DNA from: Paraburkholderia ginsengisoli NBRC 100965
Lineage (GTDB): Bacteria > Pseudomonadota > Gammaproteobacteria > Burkholderiales > Burkholderiaceae
Direction of reading: 5' to 3'
Assembly (NCBI RefSeq): GCF_000739735.1
Contig: NZ_BBJF01000017.1
Span: 124,001-188,000, forward strand
DNA length: 64,000 nucleotides
The notes under the pieces are model-generated. The model was given only the letters and a program-made list of their open reading frames with translations. It did not search any database and had not been told where the DNA came from. Position 1 is the stretch's first letter. Every line of letters starts with the position of its first letter. A program made the position numbers and the translations under genes. Below are positions 8,394 through 16,406 of this stretch, piece after piece.

Positions 8394-9251
8394 ATGAAAA
8401 CCCCGAAACGTCTACTCCCGCTGGTCGAGGAAGGCCTGATCGACGAAGTCATCTCGCAGTTGATGAGCGGCAAGGAAGCCACCGTCTACGTGGTGCGCAG
8501 CGGCGATTCAACGCGTTGCGCGAAGGTCTATAAGGACGCGAAGCAGCGCAGTTTCCGCCAGGCCGCGTCCTATCGCGAAGGCCGCAAGGTCAAGAACAGC
8601 CGCGAGCAACGCGCGATGGAAAAAGGCAGCCGCTACGGCCGCGAAGTCCAGGAGCAGGCGTGGCAGAACGCCGAAGTCGACGCGCTGTTCCAGCTCGCGA
8701 ACGCGGGCGTGCGCGTACCGCAGCCCTTCATCTGCACCGACGGCGTGTTGCTGATGGAGCTGGTGACGGACGCCGACGGCAACGTTGCGCCGCGTCTGAA
8801 CGACGTCGATATGAGCGAGGCACGCGCGCTCGAACTGCACGCGCAACTGCTCAAGGAAGTGGTGCGGATGCTGTGCGCCGGGATGATTCACGGCGACCTG
8901 TCCGAGTACAACATCCTGCTGGCCGCCGACGGCCCGGTGATCATCGATCTGCCGCAAGCGGTGAATGCGGCCGGCAATCTCGAAGCGCCCGCGATGCTCG
9001 AGCGCGACGTCGACAACCTCGCCACCTATTTCGGCCGCTTCGCGCCGGCGCTGCTCGATACCGGTTATGGCAAGGAAATCTGGGCGCTGTACGAAGCGGG
9101 CGCGCTGCACGTCGATGCGAAACTGACGGGCCATGTCGAACAGGACACCACGCCGGTCGACCTGGACGCCGTGCTGCAGGAACTCGAAGATACGCGGCTC
9201 GATCAGGAAGCGCGGCTGCGTCATGAGGAGTCGCTGCGCAGCGGCGCGTGA
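8394..9251 (+). CDS. RIO-family atypical serine kinase/ATPase, 285 aa
   Basis: Cytoplasmic atypical protein kinase of the RIO family, better known for ribosome maturation in archaea and eukaryotes. The start MKTPKRLLPLVEEGLIDEV was chosen because upstream codons are basic filler. Visible kinase features are the flexible nucleotide-binding loop MSGKEATVYVV (24-34), Lys44 in CAKVYK, a hinge around MELV (121-124), the catalytic loop HGDLSEYNILL (166-176) and the metal-binding aspartate in IIDLPQ (Asp185, replacing the DFG motif of ordinary kinases). All key residues are present, so it is likely active. It converges on the LacI gene. The bacterial role is not established. Confidence 0.9.
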   Translation: MKTPKRLLPLVEEGLIDEVISQLMSGKEATVYVVRSGDSTRCAKVYKDAKQRSFRQAASYREGRKVKNSREQRAMEKGSRYGREVQEQAWQNAEVDALFQLANAGVRVPQPFICTDGVLLMELVTDADGNVAPRLNDVDMSEARALELHAQLLKEVVRMLCAGMIHGDLSEYNILLAADGPVIIDLPQAVNAAGNLEAPAMLERDVDNLATYFGRFAPALLDTGYGKEIWALYEAGALHVDAKLTGHVEQDTTPVDLDAVLQELEDTRLDQEARLRHEESLRSGA

Positions 9252-9257
9252 GCGCGA

Positions 9258-9275
9258 GGGTTGCTCCGGCAACCC
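9258..9275. terminator. Possible bidirectional hairpin between RIO kinase and LacI stops
   Basis: GGGTTGC and GCAACCC pair perfectly around a TCCG tetraloop, 7 bp after the kinase stop and 36 bp past the LacI stop. There is no T run on either side, so it is only a weak terminator candidate. Confidence 0.35.
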
Positions 9276-9311
9276 CAAGCGGCAAACACGAACACGCCAG
9301 CTACGCCCCGG

Positions 9312-10355
9312 CTACGAAGCGCGCCCGCCTCGCGCCGCCTTCACCGTTCCCGGCGCCGGCCCCACCGACTCCCGCATCGTCACGCTCACCGGAAACTCGC
9401 GGAAGATCTCCCACGTGGTCCGGTAGCACTGGTTGACGAGCCAGCGCACCGCGTTCTGCGTCAGGTCCGCCGTCGGAATCCGCACCGACGTCAACCCCGG
9501 CGCCGTATAAGCGGCCGAGTAGTCGTCGTCGTAGCCGATCACCGACATGTCGTCCGGCACCGCGACGCCCGCCTGGTGCAAACGCGCGAGCGCGCTGACC
9601 GCCATCGTGTCGTTCGCGCAGAAGAGGCCCGTCACGCGCCGCTTCGAGTCGAGCACCTTCTGCGCGGCGGTATAGCCGCCCTCCGGCGAGAAGTCCGATT
9701 CGACCAGCGTGACGTCGTCGCGCGCAATCCCTGCACGCGCGAGCTCGGCGAAAAAACCTTCGAGACGCAACTGGTTGTCCGACGCGGTGAACGGCCCCGA
9801 AATCACCGCGATATCGCGATGCCCGTGATCGAGCAGCGTGCGCGCCGCGAGTTCGCCGCCGCGCCGATGATCGGCGCAGAACGACGCTTCCGGCAACTGC
9901 TCGAACGCCCGGTTGAGAAACACCATCTTCGGGTGCATGCGATGCAGCATGATCAGGTCGTCGTCGTGCAGATCGTGACTGATCACCACCACGCCGTCGC
10001 AATCGCGGCCGATCAGAAAGCGCACCGCCTCAATGGCCTGCTCGCGCGGCGACACTTCTCCGCAGCCGGTCGCAACCACCACGTGACGGCGCACCGCGCG
10101 CAGTTCCGTGTCGGTCTGCTTGAGAATCGTGCCGTAGTAGGAACCGAAGAAGGTCGGCACGAAAATGCCGATCATGCCGAGCGACTGCGTCGCCATCGCG
10201 CGGCCGATCGACGACGGCCGGAAGTTCAACGCCTCGATCGCCGCCTGCACGCGGGCGGCGGCGTCGGCCGAGATCGGCCCTTTACCGGAAATGGCCCGCG
10301 ACGCAGTCGACATGCCCACGCCGGCCAATGCCGCGACATCCTTGAGAGTAGCCAC
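9312..10355 (-). CDS. LacI-family repressor of the beta-glucoside operon, 347 aa
   Basis: DNA-binding repressor. The N-terminal helix-turn-helix reads ATLKDVAALAGVGMSTASR, followed by the hinge and a sugar-binding periplasmic-binding-protein-like domain (VIGYDDDYSAAYTAPGLTSV near the C-terminus). I place the start at a GTG (10355) preceded by ACGGAG six bases upstream. This gives the canonical LacI beginning. A TTG five codons earlier is possible. It is the last gene of the operon, 58 bp after the ATPase gene, so it is probably co-transcribed and autoregulated. The likely operator is the palindrome at 16255-16270. The inducer is probably a beta-glucoside or glucose (inference from neighbours). 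Confidence 0.93.
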   Translation of the reverse strand: MATLKDVAALAGVGMSTASRAISGKGPISADAAARVQAAIEALNFRPSSIGRAMATQSLGMIGIFVPTFFGSYYGTILKQTDTELRAVRRHVVVATGCGEVSPREQAIEAVRFLIGRDCDGVVVISHDLHDDDLIMLHRMHPKMVFLNRAFEQLPEASFCADHRRGGELAARTLLDHGHRDIAVISGPFTASDNQLRLEGFFAELARAGIARDDVTLVESDFSPEGGYTAAQKVLDSKRRVTGLFCANDTMAVSALARLHQAGVAVPDDMSVIGYDDDYSAAYTAPGLTSVRIPTADLTQNAVRWLVNQCYRTTWEIFREFPVSVTMRESVGPAPGTVKAARGGRAS

Positions 10356-10413
10356 GCGGTTCTCCGTCAAACCATGTTGATTCCAACGACGCCGTCAGCT
10401 CTCCCGGCCAACG

Positions 10414-11586
10414 CTACAGACGCGCGCCTCCCGCGTCGTCGAACAGCGAGGCATGCGCGGCGTCGAACGAGAACGCCACGCTGTCGCCAACCCCGACCGG
10501 CGTCTTGCTCTGGTCGATCGACGCGACCTGCTCGCCATGATAGTCGAGCCAGACGACGCGGTGGTTGCCCATCGGCTCCACCAGCGAAACTTTTGCCTGC
10601 TGTGCGAGCCCCTCGCCGACCCGCACGTCTTCGGCGCGCACCCCGAGCACGCACGGCAACCCTTGCGCGGGCGCGCTTTTGAACGGATACGCCGAGACGT
10701 CGAGCCGCCAGTGCGCGGTGCAAAACTCGACCGAGCCGTCGCGCGTTTCCAGCGTGCCTTTGAGCAGATTCATCGCGGGCGTGCCGAGGAAAGTCGCGAC
10801 GAACAGATTGTCGGGGCGTGCGTAGACTTCGGCGGGCGTGCCGAACTGCTGGATCACGCCGCCGCGCATCACCGCCATGCGGGTCGCGAGCGTCATCGCT
10901 TCGACCTGGTCGTGCGTCACGTAGATCATCGTTGCGCCGAGGCGCTGATGCAGCTGCTTGAGTTCGCGGCGCAGTTCGGTGCGCAGTTTGGCATCGAGAT
11001 TCGACAGCGGTTCGTCGAACAGGAACACGTCGGCTTCGCGCACGATCGCGCGGCCGATCGCGACGCGCTGCCGTTGCCCGCCCGACAGTTGCGCCGGTTT
11101 GCGCTTGAGCAGCGGCCCGAGTTGCAGCATCTCGGAGGCGCGCGCGACGCGCCGCGCGATCTCCGCCTTCGGCGTGCCGTTGATGCGCAACGCGAACGAC
11201 AGATTGCGCTCGACGCTCATCGTCGGATATAGCGCATACGACTGGAACACCAGCGCGATGCGGCGGTCTTTCGGGTCGGCCCAGGTCATGTCTTCGCCCG
11301 CGATCTCGATGCTGCCGTCGCTCACGTCGATCAAGCCGGCGATGCTGTGCAGCAACGTGGACTTGCCGCAACCCGACGGGCCGAGCAGCACGACGAACTC
11401 GCCGGCCCGCACGTCGAGGTCGAGATTCTCGATCACGGTGTTCGCGCCGAGCCGGATGGTCAGATTGCGCACCGCCACGTTGGCCGGATTCGTGAGCCCC
11501 GCCGCGTCGGCCGCGGCGCGCGCATCCACCGAAGGATCGCCCAGCGCGTCGCCCATCGCATTTCCCATATCAGCCACGTTTGTCAT
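10414..11586 (-). CDS. Sugar ABC transporter ATPase (MalK/UgpC type), 390 aa
   Basis: Nucleotide-binding subunit of a CUT1-class sugar importer. Motifs in order are Walker A GPSGCGKST, Q-loop VFQSYALYP, signature LSGGQRQRVAIGRA, Walker B VFLFDEPLSNLD and H-loop YVTHDQVEAM. A C-terminal regulatory beta domain follows (VLGVRAEDVRV). All catalytic motifs are intact, so one protein can form the ATPase homodimer. The first 35 or so residues are a low-complexity extension absent from typical MalK proteins. The chosen start has an AGGG box 7 nt upstream, so the extension may be real. The gene begins 9 bp after the MalG-like permease. Confidence 0.95.
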   Translation of the reverse strand: MTNVADMGNAMGDALGDPSVDARAAADAAGLTNPANVAVRNLTIRLGANTVIENLDLDVRAGEFVVLLGPSGCGKSTLLHSIAGLIDVSDGSIEIAGEDMTWADPKDRRIALVFQSYALYPTMSVERNLSFALRINGTPKAEIARRVARASEMLQLGPLLKRKPAQLSGGQRQRVAIGRAIVREADVFLFDEPLSNLDAKLRTELRRELKQLHQRLGATMIYVTHDQVEAMTLATRMAVMRGGVIQQFGTPAEVYARPDNLFVATFLGTPAMNLLKGTLETRDGSVEFCTAHWRLDVSAYPFKSAPAQGLPCVLGVRAEDVRVGEGLAQQAKVSLVEPMGNHRVVWLDYHGEQVASIDQSKTPVGVGDSVAFSFDAAHASLFDDAGGARL

Positions 11587-11595
11587 GCTGTTGCC

Positions 11596-12510
11596 CTATC
11601 CCTTGACCGCGCCGGACGCAATGCCGCGCACGAACCAGCGACCCGAAAGAAAGTAGACCGCGAGCGGCACCATCGACGTCAGAATGGTCGCCGCCATATT
11701 GACGTTATAGAGGCGCTCGCCGGTCGTCGTGTTGATGATGTTGTTCAGCTGCACCGTCATCGGCAGATTTTTGGTGCCCGCGAACACGAGGCCGAGAATG
11801 AAGTCGTTCCAGATGCCGGTCACCTGCATGATGACCGCGACCACGATGATCGGCGTGGACATCGGCAGCATCAGTTGCACGAAGATGCGCCAGAAGCCGC
11901 CGCCGTCGATGCGCGCCGCCTTGAACAGCTCCTGCGGAATCGACACGTAGTAGTTGCGGAACAGCAGCGTCATCACCGGCATGCCGAAGATTGTGTGAAT
12001 CACGACGATGCCCGGCAGCGAGCTGAACAGATGCACGCTCGCCAGCACCCGCACGAGCGGATAGACCATCACCTGCACCGGAATGAACGCGCCCATCAGC
12101 AGCACGCCGAACAGCAGGCCCGCGCCGCGCGGCCGCCAGAACGACAGCGCGTAGCCGTTCAGCGCGCCGATTGCGATCGACAGAACCGTGCTCGGCACGA
12201 CGATGCGCACCGAATTCCAGAAGCCGACGCGGATGCCGGTGCAATCGAGCCCCGTACACGCGGATTGCCACGCGGCGCTCCAGGCGTCGAGCGTGAAATG
12301 CGCGGGGAACGCCAGCAGATTGCCGAGCCGGATCTCGCTCATCGGCTTGACCGACGTCACCAGCATCACGTAGAGCGGCAGCAGGAAAAACAGCGCCGCC
12401 GTCAGCAGGAACGCGTAGACGCCGATGCGCGCGGGCGTGAATGCGCTACGCCGCCGCTTGTGTGCGCGGCTCGGCGTGCCGCTTTTGAGCGGAGTACTGA
12501 GCGTGTTCAT
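11596..12510 (-). CDS. Sugar ABC transporter permease (MalG type), 304 aa
   Basis: Inner-membrane permease of a CUT1 importer with about six helices. The cytoplasmic EAA-like loop reads ELFKAARIDGGGFWRIFVQLMLP and contacts the ATPase. The start at 12510 overlaps the stop of the upstream permease by one base (TGATG). AAGGAGG sits just upstream, showing tight translational coupling. The N-terminus MNTLSTPLKSG is followed by a basic segment before the first helix, as usual for this subfamily. The longer upstream frame is an artefact of the overlapping gene. Confidence 0.94.
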   Translation of the reverse strand: MNTLSTPLKSGTPSRAHKRRRSAFTPARIGVYAFLLTAALFFLLPLYVMLVTSVKPMSEIRLGNLLAFPAHFTLDAWSAAWQSACTGLDCTGIRVGFWNSVRIVVPSTVLSIAIGALNGYALSFWRPRGAGLLFGVLLMGAFIPVQVMVYPLVRVLASVHLFSSLPGIVVIHTIFGMPVMTLLFRNYYVSIPQELFKAARIDGGGFWRIFVQLMLPMSTPIIVVAVIMQVTGIWNDFILGLVFAGTKNLPMTVQLNNIINTTTGERLYNVNMAATILTSMVPLAVYFLSGRWFVRGIASGAVKG

Positions 12511-13445
12511 CACACCTCCTTGCGCAGCGCCGCGCGGCTGCGGGCATAGAAGAACGGCGCGAGAATCGCGAGCACGGTCGCCAGCAGGACGATCGACGCC
12601 GCTGACGCAAGGCCGATGTTGGCGCGTCCGAACAGATAATCCATGATGAACTTGGCCGGCACTTCGCTCGCGGTGCCGGGGCCGCCTTGCGTCATCGCGA
12701 CGACCGCGTCGTAGAGCTTCACGACCATCACGAACAGCAGCACGAACGCGGTGGAGATCGACGGCCCGAGCATCGGCACGACGATGCTCGCATACACGCG
12801 CCAACGCGGAATACCGTCGATGCGCGCGGCCTTCCACAGTTCGTCGTCGATGCCGCGCAAGCCCGCGAGCAGCAGCGCCATCACCAGACCCGAGGCCTGC
12901 CACACCGTCGCGATGACGACCGTGTAGATCACCCAGTCCTGATCGACGATCCAGTCGAAGCGCGCGTGCGCGAAGCCGAGCTTGTGCAGCACGGCCTGCG
13001 CGCCGAGTTCCGGATTCAGGATCCATTGCCACACGAGCCCCGTCGCGACGAATGACATCGCATACGGATAGAGAAACACCGTGCGCAGCGCGCCTTCCGC
13101 GACTACGCGCTGATCGATGAAAATCGCCAGCAGCAGACCGATCACCATGCACGCGACGATAAAGCACGCGCCGTAGATCACGATGTTCTGCAGCGACAGC
13201 AGCCAGCGGTCGTTATGAAAGAGCCGCACGTACTGCGCGAAGCCCACGAAGGTGTCGGAAGGAAACGTGCGCGAATTGCTGAGCGACACACGCGCGGTCC
13301 AGACCATCGTGCCGAGATACGCGAACACGACGGTCAGGATCATCGGCAGCAGCGCGAGCCACGCCGCGACGGAAAACCGCTTCCTGAGCGGCTTGCGGCG
13401 TGGCTTCTCGCCGGAGCCGGCGGCCGGCAGCTTGAGCGCGTGCAT
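12510..13445 (-). CDS. Sugar ABC transporter permease (MalF type), 311 aa
   Basis: First permease of the beta-glucoside importer, with about six membrane helices. The EAA loop is ELWKAARIDGIPRWRVYASI, and GPGTASEVPAKFIMDYLF precedes the last helices as in glucose/mannose-type permeases. It starts 9 bp after the binding-protein gene and couples to the next permease by a one-base overlap. Heterodimer formation with the MalG-type subunit is expected from the family. Confidence 0.94.
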   Translation of the reverse strand: MHALKLPAAGSGEKPRRKPLRKRFSVAAWLALLPMILTVVFAYLGTMVWTARVSLSNSRTFPSDTFVGFAQYVRLFHNDRWLLSLQNIVIYGACFIVACMVIGLLLAIFIDQRVVAEGALRTVFLYPYAMSFVATGLVWQWILNPELGAQAVLHKLGFAHARFDWIVDQDWVIYTVVIATVWQASGLVMALLLAGLRGIDDELWKAARIDGIPRWRVYASIVVPMLGPSISTAFVLLFVMVVKLYDAVVAMTQGGPGTASEVPAKFIMDYLFGRANIGLASAASIVLLATVLAILAPFFYARSRAALRKEV

Positions 13446-13454
13446 CGCCGGCCC

Positions 13455-14693
13455 CTAGCTCTTCAACGCGCTGGCAAACGCCTTCTGCGCGTCGTCGACC
13501 GACTGGTTCTTGTTCCAGAAGTTCGTCACGACGTCGATCAGCGCGCCTTGCGTGTCGGGCGAGATCAGCATTTCCGCATTCGGCAGCTGGCGCGACTTAT
13601 CCTTCATGATCGCGATGCCCTCCTTCGCACAGATGTCGAGACTGCTGGCGTCCACGTCGGGACGAATCGGAATCGAGCCTTTCTTCGCGCTGAACGCGAC
13701 CTGCGCGGACGGTGAGGTCATCACCGTGGCGAGCAGATTCTGCGCCTTGATCGCCGACGGGTTGTCGGTCTTCGGGAACACGAACACGTCGCCCGTCACC
13801 AGATACGGCGAATGCGGACCGAAGCCGGGGAAGCAGCCGAAGTCCTTGCCCGGGCTCTGATTGGCCGCCGAGAATTCGCCCTTGGCCCAGTCGCCCATGA
13901 TCTGCACGCCCGCTTTGCCGGAAATCACCAGCGCGGTTGCGTCGTTCCAGTTGCGCCCCGGCGAACCCGGATCGACGAAATCGTGCAGACGCTTGAACGA
14001 CACGAGCACCTTCTTGAACGCGTCCGAATTCACCGCCTTCATGTCGCGGTCGCGGTACACCTTCATGTACAGATCGGTGCCGCCCACTTCGGCGAGCACC
14101 GCGTCGAACGTGATCTTCTCCTGCCACGGCTGGCCGCCGAGCGCGAGCGGAATCACGCCGGCGGCCTTCAGCTTGCCGAGATCGGCGATGAACTCGTCGT
14201 AGGTCTTCGGCTCGGCGGTGATGCCGGCCTTCTGGAACACCGGCTTCGAATAGAAGAACCAGGCCAGCATGTGGATGTCGACCGGCGCCGCGTAGTAATG
14301 GCCCTTCACCCTGATGCTGTCGACGATCGACGGCGGGAGGATGGCGCTCCAGTTCTCTTTCGTGGCGACGTCGTCGATGTTGTTCAGCAGACCCTGATCG
14401 ATCAGGTCGTGAAACTGCTTGGACGTATTGAATTGCGCGGCCGTGGGTGGATCGCCGCCGACGATCCGGTTGATCGCCGTGGAGCGCGCCTGGTCGGCGC
14501 CCGCGACCGCATTGTCGACCCATTGGCCGCCGGCCTTGTTGTACGCATCGGCAAACTGGCGAATCGCGGCCGATTCGCCGCCCGAGGTCCACCAGTGAAT
14601 CACGTTGGCCTTCAGGGGCTCCGCCTGCGCGACGACGCCGTATAGCGCCAGTGCCGCAACCACGCCTCGCAAGACCATTTTGCTGCTGTTCAT
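13455..14693 (-). CDS. Periplasmic sugar-binding protein (CUT1 family), 412 aa
   Basis: Extracellular solute-binding protein family 1, delivering sugar to the two permeases. The signal peptide is MNSSKMVLRGVVAALALYG then VVAQA, with likely cleavage after AQA. The mature part opens with LKANVIHWWTSGGESAAIRQ, closely resembling glucose/mannose (GtsA-like) binding proteins of pseudomonads and Burkholderia. Aromatic sugar-stacking residues are plentiful (WW, YYAAP, MLAWFFY). A strong GGAGGAG site precedes the ATG. It lies 89 bp after the beta-glucosidase, so the system may import cellobiose or other beta-glucosides, or glucose itself. Sequence alone cannot decide. Confidence 0.93.
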   Translation of the reverse strand: MNSSKMVLRGVVAALALYGVVAQAEPLKANVIHWWTSGGESAAIRQFADAYNKAGGQWVDNAVAGADQARSTAINRIVGGDPPTAAQFNTSKQFHDLIDQGLLNNIDDVATKENWSAILPPSIVDSIRVKGHYYAAPVDIHMLAWFFYSKPVFQKAGITAEPKTYDEFIADLGKLKAAGVIPLALGGQPWQEKITFDAVLAEVGGTDLYMKVYRDRDMKAVNSDAFKKVLVSFKRLHDFVDPGSPGRNWNDATALVISGKAGVQIMGDWAKGEFSAANQSPGKDFGCFPGFGPHSPYLVTGDVFVFPKTDNPSAIKAQNLLATVMTSPSAQVAFSAKKGSIPIRPDVDASSLDICAKEGIAIMKDKSRQLPNAEMLISPDTQGALIDVVTNFWNKNQSVDDAQKAFASALKS

Positions 14694-14782
14694 TCCGTCT
14701 CCTCCAGGCTGTGCGCCCGTGTTTCAAGTCGAATGCCAACCAGCTTTATCCGCTGTCCCGTCAATCCGCTATTTCCTTATCG

Positions 14783-16186
14783 CTACGCCCTTGCCTTACG
14801 CTCCTTCAAAAACTTCGCGACCAGTTCCGCGCTGCGTTTGATCGTGCGCTTCTGCGTCGCGTAATCGACATGCACGATGCCGAAGCGCCGCTCGTAGCCG
14901 AACGCCCACTCGAAGTTGTCCATCAGCGACCACAGGAAATAGCCGCGAATCTCGACGCCCGCCTTGATCGCCTCGTCGACCGCCGCGAGATGACGTTTGA
15001 GGAACGAGATGCGCTGGCTGTCGTCGACACGGCCATCGGTGACCTGATCGTCCGAGGCCATGCCGTTCTCGGTGATGTAGACCGGCGGCAGATTTGCGTA
15101 GGTCTCCTTGAAACCGGTCAGCAGATCGCGCAAGCCTTCGGGGTACACCTCCCAGCCCATCTGCGTGCGCTCGACGCCTTCGAGCGGCACTTCCGTGAAG
15201 CCATGCGCGCCGTCGCTCGCGACGTTGGTGCGGAAATAATAGTTGATGCCGAGGAAGTCGAGCGGCGCGGAAATCGTCTTCAGATCGCCGTCGAGCACAA
15301 GCGGCTCGGTGCCCGGCCACAGTTCGAACAGCTCGCGCGGGTACTCGCCCTTGAGCAGCGGATCGAGAATCCACGCGTTGTGCTGCACCTCGAACAGATG
15401 CGCGGCGCGTTGATCGGCGGCGCTGTCGCTGTTGGCCGTGCCGCGCCCGATGTTCGCGACGATGCCCTTTTGCGAGCGCGGGTCGTTGGCGCGCAACGCC
15501 GGCACCGCGAGACCGTGCGCGAGCAGCAGATGGTGCATCGCCTGGGTCGCGAAGCGGCCGTTCGCGAGGCCCGGCGCGTGGTGGCCGTTGCCGTAGCCGA
15601 GATACGCGGAGCACCACGGCTCGTTCAGCGTCGCCCATGCGTCGACCGAGCCGGCCAGTTCGCGGCTCATCAGGTCGGCGTAGTCGGCGAAACGGTAGGC
15701 GGTGTCGCGGTTGAGCCAGCCGCCGCGGTCTTCCAGGTGCTGCGGCAAATCCCAGTGATACAGCGTGACGAACGTCGTGATGCCCTTCTCTTTCAGACGC
15801 GCGAGCAGACGCTTGTAGAAGTCGATGCCTTTGCGGTTCGGCACGCCCGCCGCGTCCATCACGCGCGGCCATGCGATCGACAGCCGGTAGCCTTCGAGGC
15901 CGAGCCCCGCGAGCAGATCGACGTCCGCTTCCCAGCGATGGTAGTGGTCGCAGGCAACGGCGCCCGTGTCACCGGCCAGCACCTTGCCGGGCATCGCGGA
16001 GAAGGTGTCCCAGATGGACGGCAGGCGGCCGTCTTCCTGCACCGCGCCTTCGATCTGATAGGCGGCGGTGGCCGCGCCGAGCAGAAAGTTCTTGCGCCAC
16101 AGCGACGAATCCGCCGGCGGCGTGAAGGGATCGGCGAGCGAGTCGGCGGAAATGGGATCGAGTACTGCGGATGCGTCGTTTGCCAC
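14783..16186 (-). CDS. Family GH1 beta-glucosidase, 467 aa
   Basis: Retaining glycoside hydrolase that cleaves terminal beta-D-glucosides such as cellobiose. The acid/base is Glu189 in WATLNEP and the nucleophile is Glu373 in VYITENG. Other family marks are GAATAAYQIEGA (37-48), WDTF and the C-terminal FLWSLMDNFEWAFGYERRFG. There is no signal peptide, so it is cytoplasmic and acts on sugar brought in by the downstream ABC importer. The start is a GTG at 16186 with AGGAG seven bases upstream. It is the first gene of the operon, and a LacI-type palindrome lies 69 bp upstream of the start codon. Length is typical of bacterial GH1. Confidence 0.96.
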   Translation of the reverse strand: MANDASAVLDPISADSLADPFTPPADSSLWRKNFLLGAATAAYQIEGAVQEDGRLPSIWDTFSAMPGKVLAGDTGAVACDHYHRWEADVDLLAGLGLEGYRLSIAWPRVMDAAGVPNRKGIDFYKRLLARLKEKGITTFVTLYHWDLPQHLEDRGGWLNRDTAYRFADYADLMSRELAGSVDAWATLNEPWCSAYLGYGNGHHAPGLANGRFATQAMHHLLLAHGLAVPALRANDPRSQKGIVANIGRGTANSDSAADQRAAHLFEVQHNAWILDPLLKGEYPRELFELWPGTEPLVLDGDLKTISAPLDFLGINYYFRTNVASDGAHGFTEVPLEGVERTQMGWEVYPEGLRDLLTGFKETYANLPPVYITENGMASDDQVTDGRVDDSQRISFLKRHLAAVDEAIKAGVEIRGYFLWSLMDNFEWAFGYERRFGIVHVDYATQKRTIKRSAELVAKFLKERKARA

Positions 16187-16254
16187 GGATTCTCCTGCGC
16201 TGAGTTCGTTGAACCGGTGTCGGAAAGCGTCGCTTCAGCTTCTTAAACGCTTGA

Positions 16255-16270
16255 GTGGAAGCGCTTCCAC
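16255..16270. promoter_or_regulatory. LacI-type operator of the beta-glucoside operon
   Basis: GTGGAAGCGCTTCCAC is a perfect 16-bp palindrome centred on GCGC. This is the shape of operators bound by LacI/GalR-family repressors. On the minus strand a weak -35/-10 pair (TTGCTG, 18 nt, TATCGT) lies just upstream, so a bound repressor would sit at about the transcription start. The operon encodes a LacI protein as its last gene, which makes it the obvious binder. Confidence 0.85.
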
Positions 16271-16406
16271 ACGGACCAGCGAACGATAGCAGCGGCTGAT
16301 TCACCGCAGCAATCAGGGTTTGTCTGGAGCGCGGCTGGCATGCGCGGCGCGGTGATGCGAGGCGCATGGATGTGGGATTGGACGCGGTCGGCGTGGTCGC
16401 CGCCGC

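Noticed and set aside
9261..10682. 473-codon plus-strand open frame
   Set aside because: Antisense to the LacI and ATPase genes; translation is basic filler.
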